Assembly (NCBI GenBank): GCA_963529665.1
Contig: CAUSAG010000003.1
Coordinates: 73,286-137,285, forward strand
Length of the DNA: 64,000 nucleotides
Direction: 5' to 3'
DNA from: Kingella_B sp963529665
GTDB taxonomy: Bacteria; Pseudomonadota; Gammaproteobacteria; Burkholderiales; Neisseriaceae
Shown: piece after piece, positions 44,102 to 52,804 of the stretch
How positions within the stretch are numbered: the first letter of the stretch is position 1
Layout: every line of letters begins with the position of its first letter
Made by a program: the position numbers and the translations under genes
Notes under the pieces: model-generated
Database searches by the model: none
Seen by the model: only the letters and a program-made list of their open reading frames with translations
Told to the model about the DNA's origin: nothing

Positions 44102-44560
44102 ATGTTTCGCGGCTCACACGAATTAACCCTTGATAACAAAGGACGATTGGCGATTCCAGCCAAGTTTCGTGATGCCTTGTCGCGCGATTTTGACACGCAA
44201 CGCATCGTTGCCACGCTGGATAGCCGCGACCGTTTGCTGTTTTATCCCGAAGGCGAGTGGGAGAAAGTGGAGCAACAATTGTTGTCGCTCAACGTAAAAG
44301 GCAAGCCCAATTTGCAGCTTTATCAAAACTTGCTGCTGCACAACGCAGAAACGCTGGAATTGGATAGCGCGGGGCGCGTGTTGCTGCCGCAAAATCTGCG
44401 CCGTTTAGTGAATTTTGATAAAGATGTGATGCTGGTTGGGCGCGTGAATCGTCTTGAACTTTGGGGCTTGGAACAAAAAATGGCAGAAACCGAAAAAGCC
44501 TTGTCTATTGACCCCGATGAGCTGGATTTTGATTTGAGCCAAACAGATTTACAATTATGA
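44102..44560 (+). CDS. mraZ: Transcriptional regulator MraZ
   Basis: A ring-forming AbrB-like DNA-binding protein, 152 residues. Two copies of the fold are visible: FRGSHELTLDNKGRLAIPAKFRDAL at 2-26 and ETLELDSAGRVLLPQNLRRLV near 81-101. It controls the dcw genes through the repeats at 44037-44062. The ATG at 44102 is chosen by family alignment over a GTG within the operator. Its stop overlaps the rsmH start (ATGA). Confidence 0.95.
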   Translation: MFRGSHELTLDNKGRLAIPAKFRDALSRDFDTQRIVATLDSRDRLLFYPEGEWEKVEQQLLSLNVKGKPNLQLYQNLLLHNAETLELDSAGRVLLPQNLRRLVNFDKDVMLVGRVNRLELWGLEQKMAETEKALSIDPDELDFDLSQTDLQL

Positions 44561-45531
44561 ACTTAGCTGCAAAACCTGAACCATTTCAACACATAACTGT
44601 TTTATTGAATGAGGCTGTTGATGCGCTGAATATTCAAGAAAACGGTATTTATGTGGATGGCACGTTTGGGCGCGGCGGGCATTCACGCTTGATTTTGTCT
44701 AAATTGGGCGAAAAAGGGCGGTTGGTTGTTTTTGATAAAGACCCGCAGGCGATTGCGGTGGCGCAGGATTTGGCAGCGCAAGATGCGCGAGTGAGCGTGG
44801 TGCATGATGGCTTTGCTGGTTTTCAGGCTGCCTTAAAGGCGCTGGGCATTGCCAAGATTGATGGCGCGTTGTTTGATTTGGGCATTTCTTCGCCGCAGAT
44901 TGATGATGCGTCGCGCGGGTTCAGCTTTCGCTTTGATGCGTCGCTGGATATGCGGATGGATACCACGCGCGGGCAATCGGCTGCGGATTGGTTGGCAGTT
45001 GCCAGCGAAGATGAAATACACGAGGTAATCAAGAATTATGGTGAAGAGCGGTTTAGTCGCGCGATTGCGCGTGCAATTGTCGCGCAGAGAAGTGAAGCGC
45101 CCATTGATACAACCCGCAAGCTGGCGCAAATCGCGGCGCAATGCGTCCGTACTCGCGAGCGCGGACAAGACCCTGCAACGCGAACCTTTCAAGCCGTTCG
45201 CATCTTTATTAACCGCGAGCTGGATGAAATCCAAGCGGTCTTACCGCAAGCGGTTGAGTGTTTGAATGCGGGCGGGCGATTGGCGGTAATTGCGTTTCAC
45301 TCGCTAGAAGATAGATTAGTGAAACAATTTATCCGCCAATATTCCAGCCATGCGCCGTTGCCCAAATGGGCGATGGTGCGCGAAGCAGATTTGCCGCAGC
45401 CGCCTTTGCGCGCAATCGGCAAGGCGATTAAGGCAAATGAGACAGAAGTTTTGGCGAATCCGCGCGCGCGTTCTGCGGTGTTGCGTGTGGCAGAGCGTAC
45501 AACGGGGCAATTTGATTTTCAGGCTGCCTGA
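44557..45531 (+). CDS. rsmH: 16S rRNA m4C1402 methyltransferase RsmH
   Basis: 324 residues. QHITVLLNEAVDAL opens the protein; the SAM loop is YVDGTFGRGGHSRLIL; GALFDLGISSPQIDDASRGFSFRFDASLDMRMD is the family signature near 105-135; AVIAFHSLEDRLVKQFI lies near 245. It overlaps mraZ by four bases. A DUS encodes the C-terminal DFQAA, so the uptake sequence forms the natural end of the protein. Confidence 0.97.
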   Translation: MNLAAKPEPFQHITVLLNEAVDALNIQENGIYVDGTFGRGGHSRLILSKLGEKGRLVVFDKDPQAIAVAQDLAAQDARVSVVHDGFAGFQAALKALGIAKIDGALFDLGISSPQIDDASRGFSFRFDASLDMRMDTTRGQSAADWLAVASEDEIHEVIKNYGEERFSRAIARAIVAQRSEAPIDTTRKLAQIAAQCVRTRERGQDPATRTFQAVRIFINRELDEIQAVLPQAVECLNAGGRLAVIAFHSLEDRLVKQFIRQYSSHAPLPKWAMVREADLPQPPLRAIGKAIKANETEVLANPRARSAVLRVAERTTGQFDFQAA

Positions 45532-45554
45532 ATATTATTGACTGGAATGTAAAG

Positions 45555-45812
45555 ATGTCTAAATTGAATTTTATTTTGCTGGTTTCCGTAACGCTTTCGG
45601 CGTTGTATGTAACCGATTTGCAGATGGGGATTAAGCGGCAAACGCATCTTTATGGCAAGGGGCAAGAAGAGAAAATACGGTTGAATCAAGACCATGCCGA
45701 GCTGGTTTACGAACAAAGCAAGTTGTCTGATTCCAAACAAGTGGCACGCGCCGCCGAGAAAATGAAAATGAGGCTGCCAACAGCAGAAAATACGGTGGCT
45801 GTTGGTTATTAA
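45555..45812 (+). CDS. ftsL: Cell division protein FtsL
   Basis: 85 residues: one N-terminal hydrophobic helix (about 4-20) and a short periplasmic coiled coil (RQTHLYGKGQEEKIRLNQDHAELVYEQSKL). It fits FtsL by size, topology and position between rsmH and ftsI. Sequence alone would be weak evidence. Confidence 0.88.
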   Translation: MSKLNFILLVSVTLSALYVTDLQMGIKRQTHLYGKGQEEKIRLNQDHAELVYEQSKLSDSKQVARAAEKMKMRLPTAENTVAVGY

Positions 45813-45897
45813 GCAATTGACAATCATCACGGTTGTTTTATCCATGCTGTTATCCATGCAGGTTTCTAAAAATAAATAAGCAGTTAAGAAGAAAACG

Positions 45898-47682
45898 ATG
45901 TTAATCCATAATGAACTTAAGCCATACATGGCACAAAAAGAAGAAAACAAACGCCAAGTTGTAGAGGGTAATAAACGCCTATCGTGGTTGATGCTGGCGA
46001 TTGGTGGCGCGTTTTGTGTGTTGGTTGGGCACAGCTTTCGCGTGCAAGCGCAACACCATAGCGAGTTGAGCAAATTCAGCGAAAACCGCGTGGTACGCAG
46101 CATTAAAAGCCCTGCGCTGCGCGGCACGATTACCGATCGCAACGGCGCGATTTTGGCAGTAAGCCGTTATTTGAAAGTGGCAACCTTTAACCCGCGCGCC
46201 ATTTATGCCCCCAAGCGCCAAGGCGATGAGATTAATTGGAATGCCATCAGCAAGGAGCAATTTGCCAAATTGGCGGAAATTTTAAAGCTGCCTGAAAGCG
46301 AAGTGCGCCAAAAATTGCAAGACCGTTCTAGCCAATATGTGCAGTTTAAAACCGAGCTTTCGCTGGAAGAAGCCGACGCGCTGAAAGCCTTGAATATTCC
46401 GTCTTTGCGCTTTGAAGAGCGCACCGAACGCGCTTATCCAACAGGCAATTTGTTTTCGCATATTGTGGGCTTTGCCAACGACAAAGGTGAAGGCTTGGAA
46501 GGCTTGGAACGCGCGGCAAACCAGCGTTTAACAGGCGAAGATGGGCGGCAAGTGGTGCTGCGCGACCGCCATAACAATATTGTGGAATTGATTGATTCAC
46601 CCGACAACGCGGCAGCCAAATCGGGCGAAACTTTGGTGCTATCGGTTGACCAAGATTTGCAGCGTTTGGCGCACGACCAACTGGCGGCAACGCTGAAAAA
46701 CTTTAACGCCAAAGCGGGCGGTGCGGTGGTTTTGGATGCGCAAACAGGTGAGATTTTAGCAATGGCGAGCTTGCCTGATTACGATGCCAATTATTATCAA
46801 GCCTATCCTGCCACCAGCTTGCGCAATTTTGCCGTGAGCGAAACGATGGAATTGGGCTCGGTGATGAAGCCGTTTATCATCGCCAAGGCGCTGGATGATG
46901 GCAAGATTGGGCGCAATAGCTCGTTTAATACGCGCCCTTATGTGATTGGCAACAAAACCATCCGCGATACGCATGATTACCCCACGCTCACCACGCAAGG
47001 CATTTTGCAAAAATCGTCTAACGTGGGCACAAGCCATATCGCGGCGTTGTATGACAACCAAAGTTTGTATCAGCATTTTTCTGATGTAGGCTTTGGGCAT
47101 AAAACAGGCTCGGGCGTGAGCGGCGAGCAAAGCAGCGCGATTAAACCTGCTGCCAAATGGAGCAAACTGGATCGCGCGGTGATGTCTTATGGCTATGCGA
47201 TTACGGCGAACCTGCTGCAAATGGCGCAGGGCTACACCATTTTCACCGCAGGCGGCAAATTGATGCCTGCCACTATCTATAAGCAAAATCAACCGCCCAA
47301 AGGCACACAAGTGATTAAACCCGAAACCGCCAAACAAATGCGCGAGATGATGGTTAGCATCACACGCAAAGGCGGCACGGGGCAAGATGGCGCAGTGCCA
47401 GGCTATGATGTGGCAGCCAAAACAGGCACGGCACGCAAAGCATCCAGCACAGGCGGCTATTCGGATAAATATCGCGCCAGCTTTGTTGGCTTTGCGCCAG
47501 CGCAAAATCCGCGTTTGATTGTGGCGGTGAGCATTGATGAGCCGCGCGGCAAAGGTTATTACGGCGGCACGGTGGCTGGCCCTGCATTCCGCGAGATTAT
47601 GGCGGGCGGGCTGAAAAAACTGGGCGTAAAACCCACTTATGTGAATGTTGAACCCAGCGAAAGCGTTGCCAAAAAACGATAA
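45898..47682 (+). CDS. ftsI: Penicillin-binding protein 2 (FtsI/PenA)
   Basis: The septal transpeptidase, 594 residues. One N-terminal membrane helix (about 30-48), a dimerisation domain, then the transpeptidase domain with the active serine in GSVMKP (S321, K324), SSN near 372-374 and KTGTA near 508-512. All three motifs are intact. In Neisseria this gene (penA) is the main site of mosaic beta-lactam resistance. I see no foreign DUS in it and cannot judge mosaicism by eye. Confidence 0.96.
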   Translation: MLIHNELKPYMAQKEENKRQVVEGNKRLSWLMLAIGGAFCVLVGHSFRVQAQHHSELSKFSENRVVRSIKSPALRGTITDRNGAILAVSRYLKVATFNPRAIYAPKRQGDEINWNAISKEQFAKLAEILKLPESEVRQKLQDRSSQYVQFKTELSLEEADALKALNIPSLRFEERTERAYPTGNLFSHIVGFANDKGEGLEGLERAANQRLTGEDGRQVVLRDRHNNIVELIDSPDNAAAKSGETLVLSVDQDLQRLAHDQLAATLKNFNAKAGGAVVLDAQTGEILAMASLPDYDANYYQAYPATSLRNFAVSETMELGSVMKPFIIAKALDDGKIGRNSSFNTRPYVIGNKTIRDTHDYPTLTTQGILQKSSNVGTSHIAALYDNQSLYQHFSDVGFGHKTGSGVSGEQSSAIKPAAKWSKLDRAVMSYGYAITANLLQMAQGYTIFTAGGKLMPATIYKQNQPPKGTQVIKPETAKQMREMMVSITRKGGTGQDGAVPGYDVAAKTGTARKASSTGGYSDKYRASFVGFAPAQNPRLIVAVSIDEPRGKGYYGGTVAGPAFREIMAGGLKKLGVKPTYVNVEPSESVAKKR

Positions 47683-47695
47683 CCCAATGCAATAG

Positions 47696-47731
47696 ACCTT
47701 TGTGGCACTTTGGGTGCTACGAAGGTTTTTT
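47696..47731 (+). terminator. Intrinsic terminator after ftsI
   Basis: ACCTT-GTGGCAC-loop-GTGCTAC-AAGGT followed by six T. A classical hairpin made without DUS. It lies 14 bases after the ftsI stop, inside a cluster usually read as one unit. Confidence 0.75.
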
Positions 47732-47888
47732 CTTTAATAGGCAGCCTGAAAATGATGATTAAGCTGTTGTTGTATTATGGTTTTTAGGGATTTTCAGGCT
47801 GCCTTATGCCGATGATGCGGCTGTTGCGATTCAACGCGTTGTGCCCATCCCATAGGCAGCCTGAAAACTTATTTTGTGAAGATTTCCC

Positions 47889-49394
47889 ATGTTTAGCCAA
47901 AAAGCCGCTCCTGCCCAACCCACGCTTCCTGCCTTGCAATACACCGTTTCAGGCTGCCAAAGGTTGCACGCCGATAGCCGCAAAATCCAGCCAAACGATG
48001 TATTCGTCGCCTGCCAAGGTGAGTATGCAGACGGCAGAAATTATATTGCCGCCGCCATCGCCAACGGCGCAAGTTTTGTGTATTGGGACGACGATGGCGC
48101 GTTTAAATGGCAGCCTGAATGGCAAGTGCCGAACCAAGCCATCAGCGATTTGAAACAACGCGCGGGCATACTGGCAGCGCAAGCGTATGACAACCTTTCA
48201 GGCAGCCTGAAAATCATCGGCGTAACAGGCACCAACGGCAAAACATCCATCACGCAATGGCTTGCCCAAGCGATTGATGATTTAGAACGCGCGCCAAGCT
48301 GCGCCATCATCGGCACGGTGGGCAACGGCTTTTTCGGCGCATTGCAAGAAACCACGCACACCACGCCCGACCCCCTTGCCGTGCAAACGCTGATTCACCA
48401 ATTCAAACAGCAAGGCGCGAAACATATCGCCATGGAAGTATCCAGCCACGGGCTCGCGCAATACCGCGTAAACGGCGTGCCCTTTCACACCGCCGTGTTC
48501 ACCAACCTGACGCGCGACCATTTGGACTACCACGGCAGCATGGCGGAATACGGCGCAACCAAAGCGCGATTGTTCTACTGGCAAGGCCTGCAAAACGCCA
48601 TCATCAACAGCGACGACGCATTTGGCGCAGCACTCGCCGCCGAGCTCAAACAACACAGCGGCAGCCTGAAAACCGAAGGCTGCAACGAAGTTAAAACCTA
48701 CACCTACGGCTTCAATGAGCAAGCCGACATCCGCATAACCCGTTTCGCCGCCAACCAGGAGGGCATGAGTATCAGCCTGGCCACGCCGTGGGGCGAGGGC
48801 AGCGCGCAAACCCGGCTGCTCGGGCGGTTCAACGCGCAAAACTTTGCCGCCGCATTGGGCGCACTCTGCGCCACAGGCTACGATTTTCAGGCTGCCTTAA
48901 CCGCGTTATCCCGCATCCGCCCCGCCACAGGGCGCATGGATTGCATTATCCAGCCCGACAAACCGCTGGTGGTGGTGGATTACGCCCACACGCCCGACGC
49001 GCTGGAAAAAGCCCTCACCACCCTGCGCGAAATCCGGCAGCCTGAAAGCCGGCTTTGGTGCGTGTTCGGCTGCGGAGGTGACCGCGACCGCGGCAAACGC
49101 CCGCTGATGGGCGCCGTCGCCAGCCAATTTGCCGACCGCGTGGTGGTAACCAGCGACAACCCGCGCACCGAATCGCCGCAAGCCATCATCGCCGACATCC
49201 TGCCCGCCGTTCCCAATCCTGCGTTGGTGGAGGCCGACCGCAAAGCCGCGATTGAGCAAACCATCGCCCAAGCGCAAGCGCAAGATATTGTGCTGATTGC
49301 CGGCAAGGGGCATGAGACGTATCAGGATGTTCAAGGAGTGAAACATCATTTTTCTGATTTTGAAGTGGCGCAAGATGCCTTAGGGCAATGGTAG
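47889..49394 (+). CDS. murE: UDP-MurNAc-L-Ala-D-Glu: meso-DAP ligase MurE
   Basis: 501 residues. The N-terminal UDP-binding domain has LHADSRKIQPNDVFVA; the ATP site is VTGTNGKTSITQW near 112-124; HTTPDPLAVQ and the DNPRTESP motif (near 423) mark the meso-diaminopimelate-specific form. Five in-frame DUS are present, among them VSGCQ, SGSLKI and DFQAAL. The 3' part becomes richer in GC. Confidence 0.96.
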   Translation: MFSQKAAPAQPTLPALQYTVSGCQRLHADSRKIQPNDVFVACQGEYADGRNYIAAAIANGASFVYWDDDGAFKWQPEWQVPNQAISDLKQRAGILAAQAYDNLSGSLKIIGVTGTNGKTSITQWLAQAIDDLERAPSCAIIGTVGNGFFGALQETTHTTPDPLAVQTLIHQFKQQGAKHIAMEVSSHGLAQYRVNGVPFHTAVFTNLTRDHLDYHGSMAEYGATKARLFYWQGLQNAIINSDDAFGAALAAELKQHSGSLKTEGCNEVKTYTYGFNEQADIRITRFAANQEGMSISLATPWGEGSAQTRLLGRFNAQNFAAALGALCATGYDFQAALTALSRIRPATGRMDCIIQPDKPLVVVDYAHTPDALEKALTTLREIRQPESRLWCVFGCGGDRDRGKRPLMGAVASQFADRVVVTSDNPRTESPQAIIADILPAVPNPALVEADRKAAIEQTIAQAQAQDIVLIAGKGHETYQDVQGVKHHFSDFEVAQDALGQW

Positions 49395-49437
49395 GCAGTC
49401 TGAAAACCCCAAACCCAATCTTATTCCCAATCCCAAC

Positions 49438-50517
49438 ATGACAAAACCCACCCACAACCCCCTCCCCATCTGGTCTATCGTCCTGCCTATTGCCGCATGG
49501 CTGGTGTATTTCATCGGCATCAAAGGCAGCGCGCCGTTGCAGTTGATTGGCGGCGCGATGCTGATTGGCAGCGTGTTATCCGCCGTGCATCACGCCGAAG
49601 TGGTGGCGCACAAAGTGGGCGAGCCGTTTGGCACGATTATTCTGGCGCTGGCGATTACCGTGCTGGAAGTGGGGCTGATTGTGTCCATGATGATGGGCGG
49701 AGGCAGCAACGCCGCCTATTTGGCGCGCGATACTGTGTTTGCTGCCATCATGTTGATTTTAACGGGATTATTGGGCGTGTGCCTGCTGATTGGTGGCCTG
49801 AAACACCGCGAGCAATTTTTCAATAAAAAATCGGTGAGTACCGCGCTGGTAACGCTGATTTCCATTTTGGTGCTCACGTTGGTGCTGCCCAATTTCACCA
49901 CCAGCACGCCATCGGGCAGCTACAACACGGCACAGCTGCTGTTTATCGCTGTTGCGTCTTTTGTGCTGTATTTTTCCTTTATCCTGACCCAAACCGTGCG
50001 CCACCGCGATTATTTTTTGGCAGACGATGAAGACCCCAGCCACCATGCCGAGCCGCCGCCCACCCAAATCGCGCTGGCTAGCTTGGTGTGCCTGGTGGTG
50101 TGTTTGGGCGTGGTGATTGCGTTGGCAAAAGCCCTGTCGCCCGCCATTGAAAGTATGGTGGTTTCGTGGGGCGCGCCCAAGGCGCTGGTGGGCGTGATTA
50201 TCGCCGCCGTGGTGCTGATGCCCGAAAGCCTCGCCGCGCTCACCGCCGCCCGCCGCAACCGTTTGCAAACCAGCATCAATCTGGCGTTGGGTTCTGCCCT
50301 CGCCAGCATCGGGCTCACCATTCCCGCCGTGGCGTTGGTGTGCTTGATTTACGATATTGACGTGATGCTGGGCTTGGATGCCAAATCCATGCTACTGCTG
50401 GGGTTGAGCACGTTTACTGTGATGCTGTCGCTGCATTATGGCAAATCTAATATGCTGTATGGCATTGTTTTGCTGGTAAATCTGGCGGCGTATGTGTTTA
50501 CGGTGATTGTGCCGTGA
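49438..50517 (+). CDS. Calcium/proton exchanger (ChaA/CaCA family)
   Basis: 359 residues with about 11 membrane helices in two homologous halves. The first half has VLEVGLIVSMMMGG, and the second MPESLAALTAARRNRLQTSINLALGSALASIGLT, the repeated alpha motifs of CaCA antiporters. It matches ChaA-like Na+(Ca2+)/H+ exchangers. It sits in the dcw cluster between murE and murF, where Neisseria gonorrhoeae, as I recall, carries the competence gene dca. Confidence 0.9.
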   Translation: MTKPTHNPLPIWSIVLPIAAWLVYFIGIKGSAPLQLIGGAMLIGSVLSAVHHAEVVAHKVGEPFGTIILALAITVLEVGLIVSMMMGGGSNAAYLARDTVFAAIMLILTGLLGVCLLIGGLKHREQFFNKKSVSTALVTLISILVLTLVLPNFTTSTPSGSYNTAQLLFIAVASFVLYFSFILTQTVRHRDYFLADDEDPSHHAEPPPTQIALASLVCLVVCLGVVIALAKALSPAIESMVVSWGAPKALVGVIIAAVVLMPESLAALTAARRNRLQTSINLALGSALASIGLTIPAVALVCLIYDIDVMLGLDAKSMLLLGLSTFTVMLSLHYGKSNMLYGIVLLVNLAAYVFTVIVP

Positions 50518-50558
50518 GCGATGAGGCAGCCTGAAAACCATTTTATTGAGTGAAAACC

Positions 50559-51911
50559 ATGACCGCACTAACCCAAAACTTCGTTCGCCGCCTTTTCAGG
50601 CTGCCTGAAATCGCCACAGACAGCCCCATCAACCAAATCACCACCGACAGCCGCCAAGCGCAGAAAGGCGATTTGTTTGTTGCGTTGGCGGGCGAGAACC
50701 ACGACGCGCACGATTTTGTGCCGGACGTGCTGGCCAAAGGTGCGCTGGCTATTGTGTCGCGCGGCGATTTGGCCGGCATTGCAGGCTGCTTTTTCGTGCC
50801 CGACACGCTGCACGCCTTGCAACAACTGGCAGCGGCGTGGCGTAAGGCTGTGAACCCGTTTGTGTTCGGGATTACCGGTTCCAGCGGCAAAACGACCGTG
50901 AAGGAAATGCTGGCGGCGGTGCTGCGCGCCAAATTCGGCGCGGACGCGGTGCTGGCGACGGCGGGCAATTTCAACAACCACATCGGCCTGCCGCTCACCC
51001 TGCTGAATTTGCGCGAACACCACCGCTATGCCGTGATTGAAATGGGCATGAACCACTTCGGCGAGCTGGCGGCGCTGACCCGCATTGCCGCGCCCGATAC
51101 CGCATTGGTGAACAACGCCATGCGCGCGCACATCGGCTGCGGGTTCAACGGCGTGGCGGACATTGCCCGCGCCAAATCCGAAATCTATCAGGGGTTGCCT
51201 GAAAACGGCGTTGCCCTGCTGCCCGCCGAAGACGCGAACCTGCCCGTGTTTCAGGCAGCCTGCAATGGTTTGAAAACGCTGACATTCGGCGCAGAGCATG
51301 GCGATATTCACGCCGAAAACATCGATTTGCAGCCGTTGTCTAGCGTGTTTGATTTGGTGTACGGCACGGAGCGCGTGCGCGTGTCGCTGCCGGCGGCAGG
51401 GCGGCACAACGTGGCCAATGCCTGTGCGGCGGCGGCTTTGGCGGTGCAGGCGGGCGTGTCTTTGGCGGAAATTGCGGCCGGACTGGCGGCGTTCGGCAAC
51501 ATCAAAGGGCGGCTGCAACAGAAGCACGGCATACGCAACGCTTTGATTTTGGACGATACCTACAACGCCAACCCCGACAGTATGAAGGCCGCGCTGGACG
51601 TGTTGGCCAAGCAGCCTGCACCACGCATTTTCGTGATGGGCGACATGGGCGAACTGGGCGAGGCGGAAGCGCCGCAAATGCACGAAGAAATCGGCGTTTA
51701 CGCGCGCGAATTGGGCATTGAATACGCCTATTTTGTGGGCGACAACAGCGCGCAGGCTGCCGAAAAATTCGGCGCGGCAGGGCTGTGGTTCGCCGACAAA
51801 GACCCGTTGATTCTGTCGCTGGCGCACGATTTGCCCGAAAACGCCAGCGTGCTGGTGAAAGGCTCGCGCTTTATGCGGATGGAAGAAGTGGTGGCGGCGT
51901 TGTTGGCATAG
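50559..51911 (+). CDS. murF: UDP-MurNAc-tripeptide D-Ala-D-Ala ligase MurF
   Basis: 450 residues. TDSRQAQKGDLFVALAGE marks the N-terminal domain, GITGSSGKTTVKEM near 103-116 the ATP site, and GDMGELGEAE the C-terminal domain. ATG at 50559 is preferred to GTG at 50550. Codon use is richer in GC than in murE and the antiporter. Inside the gene are two exact foreign-dialect DUS (50780-50791 and 51609-51620) and one hybrid (51253-51264), while native DUS occurs only at the 5' end (near 50597). The body of the gene therefore looks imported. Confidence 0.96.
   Translation: MTALTQNFVRRLFRLPEIATDSPINQITTDSRQAQKGDLFVALAGENHDAHDFVPDVLAKGALAIVSRGDLAGIAGCFFVPDTLHALQQLAAAWRKAVNPFVFGITGSSGKTTVKEMLAAVLRAKFGADAVLATAGNFNNHIGLPLTLLNLREHHRYAVIEMGMNHFGELAALTRIAAPDTALVNNAMRAHIGCGFNGVADIARAKSEIYQGLPENGVALLPAEDANLPVFQAACNGLKTLTFGAEHGDIHAENIDLQPLSSVFDLVYGTERVRVSLPAAGRHNVANACAAAALAVQAGVSLAEIAAGLAAFGNIKGRLQQKHGIRNALILDDTYNANPDSMKAALDVLAKQPAPRIFVMGDMGELGEAEAPQMHEEIGVYARELGIEYAYFVGDNSAQAAEKFGAAGLWFADKDPLILSLAHDLPENASVLVKGSRFMRMEEVVAALLA
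50780..50791 (-). repeat. Foreign-dialect DUS in murF, copy 1
   Basis: TGCAGGCTGCTT, the exact complement of AAGCAGCCTGCA, reads as AGCF in MurF. Confidence 0.75.
51609..51620 (+). repeat. Foreign-dialect DUS in murF, copy 2
   Basis: AAGCAGCCTGCA, exact, reads as KQPA in MurF. A hybrid AGGCAGCCTGCA lies at 51253-51264. Confidence 0.75.
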
Positions 51912-51952
51912 TTTTCAGACTGCCTATCATGCAAAAGGCAGCCTGAAAACCA

Positions 51953-52019
51953 AAATGGCTGATTAAACAGAGCATGGCTGGTTTACCAAGATGTCGGCGA
52001 GCCGCCAACGCGCTATCAG
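51953..52019. repeat. Inverted-repeat family A, left-truncated copy 4
   Basis: Starts inside the element (ATGGCTGATTAAACAGAGCA) and keeps the right end TCGGCGAGCCGCCAACGC. The left terminal repeat is missing. It lies between murF and the 64-residue protein gene. Confidence 0.65.
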
Positions 52020-52065
52020 TTGCAGGCTTGGCAAAAGGCAGCCTGAAAATAGCAAAAGGAATGGA

Positions 52066-52260
52066 ATGAAAATCGCCAAGTGGATAGGGATACTCGCCGC
52101 GCTGTTGCTTGCTTTTTGGCTAGGGATGTGGACGCAGGCGCAGTTGTATCAAGATCAATGCTTGGATTTGGGAGGTGGCAAAAATCATCCCGATGCAGGC
52201 GCGTCGTTTCCCATTTGCGTGTTGGATATGGAAAGCTATCGGCAACGGCATGCGCGATAA
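52066..52260 (+). CDS. Hypothetical 64-residue membrane-anchored protein
   Basis: MKIAKWIGILAALLLAFWLG forms one N-terminal hydrophobic helix, uncleaved signal or anchor. The rest is polar with two cysteines (QCLDLGGG and FPICVLDME), perhaps a disulfide in the periplasm. AAAGGAATGGA serves as ribosome site. No family is recognised. Similar short DQCLDxGG proteins with two cysteines occur in other bacteria, but I cannot name one. Confidence 0.7.
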   Translation: MKIAKWIGILAALLLAFWLGMWTQAQLYQDQCLDLGGGKNHPDAGASFPICVLDMESYRQRHAR

Positions 52261-52306
52261 GGCAGCCTGAAACGCCATTTTGCCCAGCAACAGCAAAGAA
52301 TTCATC

Positions 52307-52648
52307 ATGACGCAAACGCCCAACCCCACACCGCGCACCACCAACATACTCGCCATCATCAGCTTTATTTGCGGGCTGCTGGGCTTGGTGGGCGGGCTGC
52401 CCTCCATCGGTATCATCAACATCGCCGCCATTGTGATGGGGCATATGGCGCGTAGCCAAATCCGCCAAAACCTGAATGAAGACGGCGCAGGCATGGCGTT
52501 GGCAGGCTTAATCATGGGCTACATTGGCTTGCTGATTGTGCCGCTGATTATGCTGGCGGTGGTGGTTATTGTGATGATTTTGTATGGAATGAACTTTGAA
52601 ACTGCGGTAAACGAGCTTTTCAGGCTGCTGTTATCGCTGCTGCATTAG
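52307..52648 (+). CDS. DUF4190-type membrane protein
   Basis: 113 residues with two or three hydrophobic helices (about 14-45 and 62-90) separated by MGHMARSQIRQNLNEDGAGMALAGLIMGYIG, the signature of DUF4190. Function unknown. ATG at 52307 is preferred over a TTG at 52280. It lies between murF and mraY and could be co-transcribed. The DUS encodes LFRLLL near the C-terminus. Confidence 0.82.
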   Translation: MTQTPNPTPRTTNILAIISFICGLLGLVGGLPSIGIINIAAIVMGHMARSQIRQNLNEDGAGMALAGLIMGYIGLLIVPLIMLAVVVIVMILYGMNFETAVNELFRLLLSLLH

Positions 52649-52804
52649 GTAGCCTGAAAACCATGCCGCAGCCTGAAAACGCCAAGCGAATTTAAACCCC
52701 CACCCCGCGCCCCATTCCCACTATAATCCGCGCATTTTGATAACAACAACTCAAACTCTCACAACGGCAGCCTGAAAACTGCCACCAAGCAACAAGGAAG
52801 CATC

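Noticed and set aside
45898..47682. Possible mosaic ftsI/penA
   Set aside because: No foreign-dialect DUS or visible composition step. Mosaicism would need alignment, so no claim is made.
50568..51827. 419-residue open frame antisense to murF
   Set aside because: It mirrors murF exactly and comes from GC-rich third positions. The composition (many H, R, Q) is typical of a shadow frame.
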